Below, piece by piece: positions 9,206 to 16,300 of a stretch of DNA of 64,000 nt. The stretch lies in NCBI RefSeq assembly GCF_009817885.1, contig NZ_CP041764.1, positions 4,154,001 to 4,218,000 on the forward strand, given 5' to 3'. The first letter of the stretch is position 1; each line of letters begins with the position of its first letter. The stretch is from Serratia rhizosphaerae. Its GTDB lineage: Bacteria > Pseudomonadota > Gammaproteobacteria > Enterobacterales > Enterobacteriaceae. The translations under genes and the position numbers were made by a program. The notes beneath the pieces were generated by a model. It had not been told where the DNA came from, ran no database searches, and saw only the letters and a list, made by a program, of their open reading frames with translations.

Positions 9206-9907
9206 TATCAGGCTGGAAAACAGCGAATAATGTGATGATTTTTGCTTAATGATTAGCGGGCAACCAAAAACGGCAGACATCGCGCTGACTGGCGCCTGTG
9301 GGGCGCTACGCACATGATCCCGCTCGCTGTTTAATGATAAGCGCCGCAGGTTGTTTTTACCGATTTAGGCATAGCTACCGCACGGGATTAACGCGCGATC
9401 CCGAGGGCGTACCTGTTACAAACAGCAGGATTATCTGTCCGAATATTTAACAAATTTTACACATCCACGGGTTTGGCTGCAGTTTACAATAGCTATAGGC
9501 ATTTGCAAAATGACCGCGCTTAACCCATTTTGGTGAGGATAACTTACGCAATTTTTATTTTTTATGCAATATAAACAGCGAGTTAAAATACATCCCATTT
9601 TCCCCATGTATGTATTGGAAAATTGGTAATACCAAAAAATAATGTGTCATGCGCCTCTTAACCCTCTTAATTCAAACTATTTTTTAACGAAAATTAACTT
9701 TTCGCTGATTTTCTATCCTTACCATTCACATGATAAATCTAAAGAAATATATAAATTAATCGAATGTTATTTCGGATAAATCTCATTTATGGTGGATGTA
9801 ATGGCGGGCGAGGCTGGTTATAAAACAAACATGCGCTAAGAGGGGAAGCAGTCGTTGTTGCGTTTTTTTCTTGTAAAAAAGCTAATGAGTTGAGTTAAGT
9901 CTGGGGG

Positions 9908-9928
9908 GCCGGGGAAAGCCTCCCCGGC
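9908..9928 (-). terminator. Possible terminator hairpin after curA
   Basis: GCCGGGGA (9908-9915) pairs with TCCCCGGC (9921-9928) around a 5-nt loop, starting 13 nt beyond the curA stop. The stem is strong, but no clear T-run follows on the minus strand, so it may need Rho or only protect the mRNA end. Confidence 0.5.
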
Positions 9929-9941
9929 GGTAACAGGTTGG

Positions 9942-10976
9942 TTATTCCGCTGCGACGCGAACGATCAGTTTACCGAAGTTCTTTCCTCTGAGCAGGCCGA
10001 TGAAGGCCTGTGGGGCATTCTCCAGGCCGTCGATGATATCTTCGCGGAATTTGATGTGTCCCTGATCGACCCAGGTTTCCATCTGCTGAAGGAACTCACC
10101 GAAGCGCGGTGCATAGTCGTCAAAAATGATAAAGCCCTGCATGCGAATACGTTTACGCAGAATCAGCGCTTGCAACATTGGCAGGCGATCCGGGCCGCTG
10201 GGCAGGGCAGTGGCATTATATTGGGCGATAATACCGCAGACGGGGATGCGCGCTCTGGCGTTCAGCAACGGCATGACGGCGTCAAACACTGCACCGCCGA
10301 CATTTTCAAAATAAACATCAATGCCGTTCGGGCAGGCCTGGGCGAGTAGCCTGGCAAAATCGTCGGCGCGGTGATCGATACACTCGTCAAACTTTAGTTC
10401 TTCCCGGACATAGCGACATTTCTCTGCGCCGCCGGCGATCCCGATCACGCGACAACCTTTCAGTTTTGCCACCTGGCCGACGACCGAGCCCACCGCACCG
10501 CTGGCGGCGGCGACCACCACGGTTTCGCCGGGCTGCGGTTGGCCGATATCCAAGAGTCCCATATAAGCGGTAAAGCCGGGCATGCCCAGCACCCCAAGCA
10601 GGCGCGAGGGATGTTTCAGGTGCGCGCCAAGATTACGCACGTTGCTGCCGTCAGTCAGCGAGTAATCCTGCCAGCCCGTACTCCCCAGCACCCAGTCGCC
10701 GGGGGTAAAATCCGGGTGTTGTGAGGCAACGACGCGCGATACGGCGCCGGCGACCATCACGCCGCCGACTTCCACTGGGGGGGCATAAGACGGGGCGTCG
10801 CTCATACGGCCACGCATATAAGGGTCGAGCGACAGATAGACGGTGCGCAATAATGCCTGGCCTGCGGCAGGCTGCGGCACTTCACCCGTTTCCAGGCGTA
10901 AATTTTCCGGCGTGGGTTCGCCGTGCGGTCGTGAAGCGAGCACGATCCGGCGATTATGGGGGGATTGTTGAGACAT
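9942..10976 (-). CDS. curA: CurA-like NADP-dependent MDR oxidoreductase
   Basis: This 344-residue protein belongs to the medium-chain dehydrogenase/reductase family, leukotriene B4 dehydrogenase/YncB branch. It shows the YLSLDPYMRGRM motif (about residues 48-59), the NADP-binding glycine-rich stretch VVVAAASGAVGSVVGQVAK (about 150-168), and VYFENVGG near 225. It lacks the zinc ligands of alcohol dehydrogenases. The E. coli relative CurA reduces curcumin double bonds with NADPH; the natural substrate is unknown and the same caution applies here. ATG at 10976 has AGGAG nearby. It is monocistronic and not obviously tied to its T6SS or flagellar neighbours. Confidence 0.88.
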   Translation of the reverse strand: MSQQSPHNRRIVLASRPHGEPTPENLRLETGEVPQPAAGQALLRTVYLSLDPYMRGRMSDAPSYAPPVEVGGVMVAGAVSRVVASQHPDFTPGDWVLGSTGWQDYSLTDGSNVRNLGAHLKHPSRLLGVLGMPGFTAYMGLLDIGQPQPGETVVVAAASGAVGSVVGQVAKLKGCRVIGIAGGAEKCRYVREELKFDECIDHRADDFARLLAQACPNGIDVYFENVGGAVFDAVMPLLNARARIPVCGIIAQYNATALPSGPDRLPMLQALILRKRIRMQGFIIFDDYAPRFGEFLQQMETWVDQGHIKFREDIIDGLENAPQAFIGLLRGKNFGKLIVRVAAE

Positions 10977-11066
10977 AAAGCACTCCTGAGCTGCGGGTAT
11001 CAGCTCTCAGTCTAGTCAGAAGCCGCGGGAGACGAGCAACGGAAAGTGCTGCGCGGTACCGGCGAG

Positions 11067-11486
11067 CTAGAGCGGTACGATCAGCACATCGGCCTGGCTG
11101 GTATCGATAAACCGCGCGGCCGAACAGCTCAGTTTGTTCATAAGGTGATCGCTGTGATTACCGCAGATAACCAGATCAAAGCTGTATTGCTGGTTGGCGT
11201 AAATAAGGCCATCCCCCAGCTCTCCCTGCACCACCAGTAAATCGGCGATGGGATAGCCGGCCTGCTGACGGAGCTGCTCCAGGAACAGGCGGGTCTCTTC
11301 TTCCATCAGATTACGCAGATCGCCGAGCATCGGGCCGGCGAAACTATTATAAAGCTCAGGGTTTGCCACCATACTGAGCAGCGTGATTTGTCCGTTATAA
11401 GGGCGGACGATGGAGACCGCTTTTTGCACTAATAATTGGCTGTCGGCGGCAACGGCGACGGCTACCAGCACCTTTTGATATCCCAT
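11067..11486 (-). CDS. uspC: UspC-like universal stress protein
   Basis: This is a 139-residue single-domain Usp protein: MGYQKVLVAVAVAADSQLLV at the start (beta1 and the ATP-site region), LLVVQGELGDGLI in the middle, and DLVICGNHSDHLMNKL with VLIVPL at the end. The GNHSD segment replaces the G-2x-G-9x-G(S/T) ATP motif of UspFG types, which fits the UspA/C/D class. In E. coli uspC lies next to flhDC, and the same neighbourhood here (upstream, divergent from flhD) supports the name. UspC has been linked to motility and stress in E. coli. ATG at 11486 is preceded by GGAGAAG. Confidence 0.85.
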   Translation of the reverse strand: MGYQKVLVAVAVAADSQLLVQKAVSIVRPYNGQITLLSMVANPELYNSFAGPMLGDLRNLMEEETRLFLEQLRQQAGYPIADLLVVQGELGDGLIYANQQYSFDLVICGNHSDHLMNKLSCSAARFIDTSQADVLIVPL

Positions 11487-11643
11487 ATTTCTTCTCCATC
11501 TATTGCCCTGATAAATAATCGTAGAAGCAGATGAGGGAAATATCCGTGTTTTGCATCACGCGCGACAATAAATTTTCTAAAAAGCCTTTATTTAGCAATA
11601 AAAGATAAATGTCGTTGCGCGCGTCATGAGGTATGGGAAGCAA

Positions 11644-11859
11644 TTAAAGCACGCGCGCCCATAATGTTTTAGGAATGTGTCCTAGGTCAAACAGCTTACC
11701 TGAAACCAGTTCGGCGCGCCGATGGTCTGCCGCGCGGTACATGTTGCTCATTTCCGTATCATTATCAATTGAATAGTGCAGCTTGTCATAAACCTTTTCC
11801 AGGCTGTCCAGGCTGGAACATTTACGAAATGTCATCAGGTATTCTAAGGTCGTTGTCAT
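11644..11859 (-). CDS. Hha/YmoA-family nucleoid-associated regulator
   Basis: The 71-residue protein carries the Hha/YmoA signature: LEYLMTFRKCSSLDSLEKV, then a central helix and the near-invariant YRAADHRRAEL at residues 42-52, ending KTLWARVL. It matches the family in length (67 to 72 residues). Such proteins pair with H-NS and tune its repression of acquired and thermoregulated genes. It stands alone on the minus strand between uspC and the flhDC control region, which makes an influence on flhDC or the T6SS an attractive inference only. The canonical hha copy lies beside tomB elsewhere in enterobacteria, so this is likely a second paralogue. Confidence 0.85.
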   Translation of the reverse strand: MTTTLEYLMTFRKCSSLDSLEKVYDKLHYSIDNDTEMSNMYRAADHRRAELVSGKLFDLGHIPKTLWARVL

Positions 11860-11991
11860 GATTTAAATATAGCCTGTTAATAGTTGTGATTAGGAAAAAT
11901 CACAGATGTAGAGTGATCGCACCGTTGCCGTGAATGGCCGACAGACTAAAAAGTCACAACTATGGCGAAAAACGAGCATCGGTGAAAAATA

Positions 11992-12144
11992 ATGCGCCAG
12001 ATACGTATAAACGCCAGAATAGTAATATGCCTGTGCGTTGTCAGCAATGCGGTAACGCGCGATTTTCTATCAATTCAGCCTAGTCTTATGCTGGCGGGCG
12101 TATTCGGGCCGCATTTTCAGATTTATGTCAGTCATGAACGGTAA
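11992..12144 (+). CDS. Doubtful 50-residue open frame
   Basis: An ATG-started frame encodes MRQIRINARIVICLCVVSNA and 30 more residues; the first third looks like a weak signal peptide or membrane segment. A poor GGTGA sequence lies upstream. I recognise no relative. It is listed only because it is the longest clean frame in this part of the flhDC upstream region, and it may well be chance. Confidence 0.15.
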   Translation: MRQIRINARIVICLCVVSNAVTRDFLSIQPSLMLAGVFGPHFQIYVSHER

Positions 12145-12925
12145 CTATTTCCGGATGGTACCGGCGGCGCGTTGTCACCTCTGCAAGCTATGACGAGCAA
12201 CGGAGCCGGGCGTTCATGTGTAAAAAAGACCCCTTGTAGAATCCGGCGGTATCAGAACACGGCGTATTGCCTCCGCACAGAAAAATGATCGCTCAGGCGT
12301 CGGCTGATGTGAGACGAATAACGTACCAGCGGAGCATAAATGTGAAACATTCACAGAACGAAGGTCAGGAATATGGCGTCCGCTGCTGCGCTATTAATCC
12401 GGAGGTTGATCTGGCAAACAACGGTTATTGAAAATGATAAAAAAAGAATTAAAGGATTAAAGAATTTTGCCGATATTAGGATTAACGGATTTTATAACTT
12501 TAATTTTATGACGGTGCCGCAAGACAGCGAGATATGTTTTGTTACACCTCTTGGCTTTTGGTTGGCGTCTACCCTGCGTTTTTCTGGGATTATTCTCTAT
12601 GGCCGAATATTGATGCACTGAAATCCGCACTTTTTGCGCTATCTTATATGCAGATAGCCTTATAGTTAACAAGGCTAACCCTTAGCGTGCTGATGGTTTG
12701 ATTGTCGTTAACTAGCTATTTACTCTGCATTTATCCGAGATGTGCAGATTTTTGTTCTGTGATTTCGCTTTGGTGACGCTTTTGTTCGAATTGATCTAAA
12801 AAAGCTATTTTTTTGGCTGATAAATATCTCTTTTAAGACGTTTTTTTACTTGTGCTGTTTTTTTGTGCTCTGGGTTGTGTGAAAAAAGAACCATTCATCT
12901 AATATTTGAATTAAAAATGGCTCAT

Positions 12926-12947
12926 TTTTGTGATCTTCGTCACATTG
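12926..12947 (+). promoter_or_regulatory. CRP-cAMP binding site of flhDC
   Basis: The core TGTGATCTTCGTCACA (12929-12944) has both half-sites TGTGA and TCACA perfectly spaced at 6 nt, matching the CRP consensus. It lies about 325 nt before flhD. In E. coli CRP activates flhDC from a site about 71 nt before the transcription start, and CRP control of flhDC has also been reported in Serratia, so positive control by carbon status is likely. Confidence 0.9.
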
Positions 12948-13211
12948 TATTTAAAATTGCCATACACTTGCGTTGTGTGTGCTAACGGTTCAGGGGTAGA
13001 GTTGCTGTTGTTTAGGAATAATCCTATTAACTTGTAAGAAAGCCTCACCGTGACTCAGCGATCTGATGAACAGGGTGTTGCATATCTATTCATATGTGTT
13101 TTGAGTGCAAATTATTTACTGAATGACGCTCCGCGAGCGTGAAGTCGGCAGTATTTTTTCACGGACGATAATCAGGGATTCATTTGCCAACGTCGAGAAA
13201 ACCCAAGTCAC

Positions 13212-13231
13212 GGGCGATAAAATTATCACCC
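13212..13231 (+). promoter_or_regulatory. Hairpin in the flhDC leader
   Basis: GGGCGATAA (13212-13220) pairs with TTATCACCC (13223-13231), with one C-A mismatch and only 2 nt between the arms, so the closing pairs must open. It ends 30 nt before the first flhD ATG, a place where CsrA and small RNAs act on flhDC mRNA in E. coli. The function here is inferred. Confidence 0.4.
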
Positions 13232-13261
13232 AGCGTATGTTTTTAAACATAGTCTGTCGGG

Positions 13262-13621
13262 ATGGGAAATATGGGTACGTCTGAATTACTTAAACATATA
13301 TACGACATCAATTTGTCGTACTTACTTTTAGCACAGCGTTTGATTAATGATGAAAAAGCATCGGCAATGTTCCGCCTGGGGATTGATGAGCATATGGCCG
13401 ACGCGCTGTCGCAATTAACCTTACCGCAAATGGTCAAGCTGGCGGAAACCAACCAACTGGTGTGCCATTTCCGCTTTAACGATCATCACACCATCACACA
13501 GCTAACGAAAGAGTCGCGAGTTGATGACCTGCAGCAGATCCATACCGGGATTTTGCTTTCAAGCCATTTGTTGCAAAAGCTCTCCGATAAACAGGACGGC
13601 GCGATGAAGAAAAGGGCCTGA
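13262..13621 (+). CDS. flhD: FlhD, flagellar master regulator subunit
   Basis: The 119-residue protein contains the nearly invariant TSELLKHIYDINLSYLLLAQ. FlhD forms FlhD4C2 with FlhC and opens the flagellar cascade by activating class 2 promoters. Two in-frame ATGs compete: 13262 and 13271. The second (116 residues, MGTSELL...) has GGGATGGGA 4-5 nt ahead, while the first has no room for a ribosome-binding site, so 13271 may be the true start; the same doubt exists for E. coli FlhD. The conserved surface cysteine (QLVCHF) is present. The flhC ATG follows 2 nt after the stop. Confidence 0.97.
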   Translation: MGNMGTSELLKHIYDINLSYLLLAQRLINDEKASAMFRLGIDEHMADALSQLTLPQMVKLAETNQLVCHFRFNDHHTITQLTKESRVDDLQQIHTGILLSSHLLQKLSDKQDGAMKKRA

Positions 13622-13623
13622 AG

Positions 13624-14205
13624 ATGGCGGATAAGAGTATTGTCAAGGAAGCCAAGGATATCCAGCTCGCCATGGAACTGATCGCCCTGGGGGCGCGTCT
13701 GCAGATGCTGGAAAGCGAGACGCAGCTCAGCCGCGGCAGATTAATCAAGTTGTACAAGGAACTGCGCGGCAGCCCGCCGCCGAAAGGCATGCTGCCGTTC
13801 TCTACCGACTGGTTTATGACCTGGGAACATAATATCCATTCGTCGATGTTCTATAACGCCTATTGCTTCTTGTTAAAAAGCGGACAATGTACGGGCGTCG
13901 AGGCGGTAATCAAGGCCTACCGTCTATATCTGGAGCAGTGTCCCCAGCAGCCGGGTGAGCCGCCGCTGCTGGCGCTGACCCGCGCCTGGACGCTGGTGCG
14001 CTTTGTCGACAGCGATATGCTGCAGCTCTCCGCCTGCAGCTGCTGTGGCGGCACGTTTATCACTCATGCGCATCAACCGCTGAACAATTTCGTCTGTAGT
14101 TTATGCCAACCTCCATCGCGCGCGGTAAAAAGACGTAAACTTTCGCCACAGCTGGCCGATATTATTCCACAACTGCTGGACGAGCCGGTTAAACGCGCAA
14201 TGTGA
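13624..14205 (+). CDS. flhC: FlhC, flagellar master regulator subunit
   Basis: FlhC has 193 residues, the usual length. The zinc site is intact, with two CX2C pairs at C138/C141 and C158/C161, and the central STDWFMTWEHNIHSS region is typical. FlhC gives the DNA specificity of FlhD4C2. The last 25 codons also contain a FliA promoter that faces motA, so the coding sequence doubles as a promoter. A hairpin overlaps the stop codon. Confidence 0.98.
   Translation: MADKSIVKEAKDIQLAMELIALGARLQMLESETQLSRGRLIKLYKELRGSPPPKGMLPFSTDWFMTWEHNIHSSMFYNAYCFLLKSGQCTGVEAVIKAYRLYLEQCPQQPGEPPLLALTRAWTLVRFVDSDMLQLSACSCCGGTFITHAHQPLNNFVCSLCQPPSRAVKRRKLSPQLADIIPQLLDEPVKRAM
14136..14162 (+). promoter_or_regulatory. 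FliA (sigma28) promoter of motA, inside flhC
   Basis: TAAACTTT (14136-14143), an 11-nt spacer and GCCGATAT (14155-14162) match 14 of 16 positions of the FliA consensus TAAAGTTT-N11-GCCGATAA. It would start a class 3 transcript near 14169, leaving a leader of about 180 nt before motA. Confidence 0.8.
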
Positions 14206-14223
14206 GCCGGGGTTCCCCCGGCT
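14205..14223 (+). other. Hairpin at the flhC stop
   Basis: AGCCGGGG and CCCCGGCT form an 8-bp stem with a 3-nt loop beginning at the last base of the flhC stop codon. There is no T-run, so it is more likely an mRNA-end or leader structure than a terminator. It lies inside the leader made from the FliA promoter in flhC. Confidence 0.5.
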
Positions 14224-14354
14224 TGCAGCATCAATTTATCACCCATTCGTAGGGGGAGTCCGGCGGCTCCCTTCGGCGTAGATCATTGCGCCGCTACGAT
14301 GGCGTTTGGCGTTGCTCCCGTCCTCCATCCACCTCGTTTAATTAAGGAATGCGT

Positions 14355-15245
14355 GTGTTAGTTATTTTGGGTTACGTAGTGGTTCTGGCCACGGTATTTG
14401 GCGGCTATATGATCGTGGGGGGACACCTTGGCGCACTGTATCAGCCGGCGGAGTTCCTGATTATCGGTGGCGCCGGCGTTGGCGCGTTTATCGTCGGCAA
14501 CAACGGCAAAGCGATCAAGGCCACGCTGCGCGCCATGCCGACACTGATGCGACGCTCAAAATACAACAAAGCGCTGTATATGGATCTGATGGCGTTGCTG
14601 TTTCGCCTGCTGTCCAAATCTCGCCAGCAGGGGATGCTGTCGCTGGAGTTTGATATCGATAACCCGCAGGAGAGTGAAATTTTCTCTAACTATCCGCGCA
14701 TTCTTGCCGATAACCATTTGGTGGAATTTATTACCGACTATTTAAGGCTGATGGTGAGCGGCAATATGAACGCGTTTGAAATCGAAGCGCTGATGGATGA
14801 AGAGATTGAAACCTTCGAGCAGGAAAGCGAAGTGCCGGCCGGCAGCCTGGCTATGGTCGGCGACTCACTACCGGCATTCGGCATCGTCGCCGCGGTCATG
14901 GGCGTGGTGCACGCGCTGGCCTCGGCCGACCGGCCGGCGGCGGAGCTGGGGGCGCTGATCGCCAATGCGATGGTGGGGACTTTCCTCGGGATTTTGCTGG
15001 CCTACGGCTTTATTTCTCCGCTTGCCACCCTGTTGCGGCAAAAAAGCGCGGAGAACGTCAAAATGATGCAGTGCATCAAGGTGACGCTGCTCTCCAGCCT
15101 GAACGGCTATGCGCCGCAAATCGCCGTCGAATTCGGCCGTAAAACCCTCTATACCACGGAACGGCCGTCCTTCGTGGAGCTGGAGGAGCATGTGCGCCAG
15201 GTGCGGTCTCCGGCGCAGCAGGCAGCGGAAGAAGAGCAGGCATGA
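14355..15245 (+). CDS. motA: MotA, flagellar stator proton channel subunit
   Basis: MotA of about 296 residues with four membrane segments and the large cytoplasmic loop that contacts FliG. The conserved proline-containing GDSLPAFGIVAAVMGVVHAL lies in the third segment. Start choice: an ATG at 14349 is in frame, but TAAGGA touches it directly, whereas GTG at 14355 is 6 nt from that site and gives MLVILGY, matching E. coli MotA MLILLGY. GTG is therefore preferred. The stop overlaps the motB ATG. With MotB it forms the torque-generating stator. Confidence 0.95.
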   Translation: MLVILGYVVVLATVFGGYMIVGGHLGALYQPAEFLIIGGAGVGAFIVGNNGKAIKATLRAMPTLMRRSKYNKALYMDLMALLFRLLSKSRQQGMLSLEFDIDNPQESEIFSNYPRILADNHLVEFITDYLRLMVSGNMNAFEIEALMDEEIETFEQESEVPAGSLAMVGDSLPAFGIVAAVMGVVHALASADRPAAELGALIANAMVGTFLGILLAYGFISPLATLLRQKSAENVKMMQCIKVTLLSSLNGYAPQIAVEFGRKTLYTTERPSFVELEEHVRQVRSPAQQAAEEEQA

Positions 15246-16300
15246 AGCAGAATCACCCGGTCGTTCTGGTTCGCAAACGTAAGGCGCACCATAGCGCACA
15301 TCACGGCGGTTCCTGGAAGATCGCCTACGCCGATTTTATGACGGCGATGATGGCGTTCTTTCTGGTGATGTGGTTGTTGGCCATCGCCAGCCCGCAGGAG
15401 TTAACGCAAATTGCCGAATATTTCCGCACGCCGCTGAAAGTGGCGCTGACCGGCGGCAACAAGAGCAGCGCCGAAAGCAGCCCGATTCCCGGCGGCGGCG
15501 AAGATCCCACCCGGCAGGACGGGCTGGTGAAAAAACAGCCGGATGCCGAGCAGCAGGCGGAAACGCGGCGGTTCAACCAACTGCGTGAGCGGCTGGATCA
15601 ACTGATTGAATCCGATCCGCGCCTCAGGGCATTGCGGCCGCATCTGCTGATCAATCTGATGGACGAGGGGCTGCGGATTCAGATTATTGACGGTAAGAAC
15701 CGGCCAATGTTCAAAACCGGCAGCGCGCAGGTGGAGAATTATATGCGCGATATTCTGCGGGCAATTGCGCCGATTCTGAATGACTTACCCAATAAAATCA
15801 GCCTGTCTGGCCATACCGACGATCTGCCTTACGCCACCGGAGAGCGCTATTACAGCAACTGGGAACTGTCAGCCGATCGCGCCAACGCGTCACGGCGAGA
15901 GCTGATTGCCGGCGGGCTGGCGGAAGGCAAAGTGCTGCGCGTGGTGGGCATGGCCGCCACCATGAGTCTGAAGCAGCACGGGGCGGATGATTCGATGAAT
16001 CGCCGCATCACGATTCTGGTGCTGAATAAACAAACGCAGCAGGGGATCGAGCATGAAAACGCCAAAAGCGAGGCGGCGGAAATCAGTCAGCCGCAGGCGC
16101 TGAAGCAACTGGCGCCACAGCCTGTTGCAGCGTCTTCCTCTGCCGCGTCGACACAAACGACGCCGGCTGGAGAAGCGACGGTTCAGCCGTCAGCGCCGGA
16201 GACTCCACAGCCGCAGGCGCCGACGACGGCCGTCTCACCGGCGCCGGCGGCAGGCCCATCGACTAACCCACAGCGTCTCACAGTAGAGGTGATCCCGTGA
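15242..16300 (+). CDS. motB: MotB, flagellar stator subunit
   Basis: MotB of 352 residues has one membrane segment at the N-terminus with the proton-binding aspartate in KIAYADFMTAMMAFF (D31, equal to E. coli D32). A plug region and an OmpA-like peptidoglycan-binding domain (about 145-275, with LSGHTDDLPYA and SNWELSADRANA) follow. An alanine/proline/threonine-rich tail of about 70 residues extends beyond it, making the protein some 44 residues longer than E. coli MotB. The ATG overlaps motA by 4 nt; the cheA GTG overlaps its stop. Confidence 0.97.
   Translation: MKQNHPVVLVRKRKAHHSAHHGGSWKIAYADFMTAMMAFFLVMWLLAIASPQELTQIAEYFRTPLKVALTGGNKSSAESSPIPGGGEDPTRQDGLVKKQPDAEQQAETRRFNQLRERLDQLIESDPRLRALRPHLLINLMDEGLRIQIIDGKNRPMFKTGSAQVENYMRDILRAIAPILNDLPNKISLSGHTDDLPYATGERYYSNWELSADRANASRRELIAGGLAEGKVLRVVGMAATMSLKQHGADDSMNRRITILVLNKQTQQGIEHENAKSEAAEISQPQALKQLAPQPVAASSSAASTQTTPAGEATVQPSAPETPQPQAPTTAVSPAPAAGPSTNPQRLTVEVIP

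Larger units (their letters stand above)
8536..9941. other. 1.4 kb intergenic region upstream of the T6SS operon
   Basis: No convincing gene was found here. The proximal part (to about 9030) is GC-rich and contains a 19-bp perfect inverted repeat; the distal part is AT-rich from about 9400 and contains a second imperfect inverted repeat. A minus-strand open frame of 154 codons (8564-9028) reads through the first inverted repeat and resembles nothing I know, with low-complexity proline/arginine composition. The region must hold the promoter of the T6SS lipoprotein-tssJ operon, and the size leaves room for a small RNA or a decayed gene. Confidence 0.6.
11860..13261. promoter_or_regulatory. Long intergenic control region of flhDC
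   Basis: About 1.4 kb separates the Hha-like gene from flhD. It is AT-rich, above all at 12770-12960, and contains the CRP site described separately and a leader hairpin just before flhD. Two overlapping open frames (12373-12621 plus, 12457-12672 minus) and a 50-codon frame (11992-12144) resemble no known protein. A long, multi-input upstream region is typical of flhDC in E. coli, Salmonella and Serratia, where OmpR, RcsB, LrhA, H-NS and CRP act. Confidence 0.7.

Noticed and set aside
12373..12672. Two overlapping open frames in the flhDC upstream region (82 and 71 codons)
   Set aside because: Opposite strands over the same AT-rich DNA, no ribosome-binding site of note and no resemblance to known proteins.
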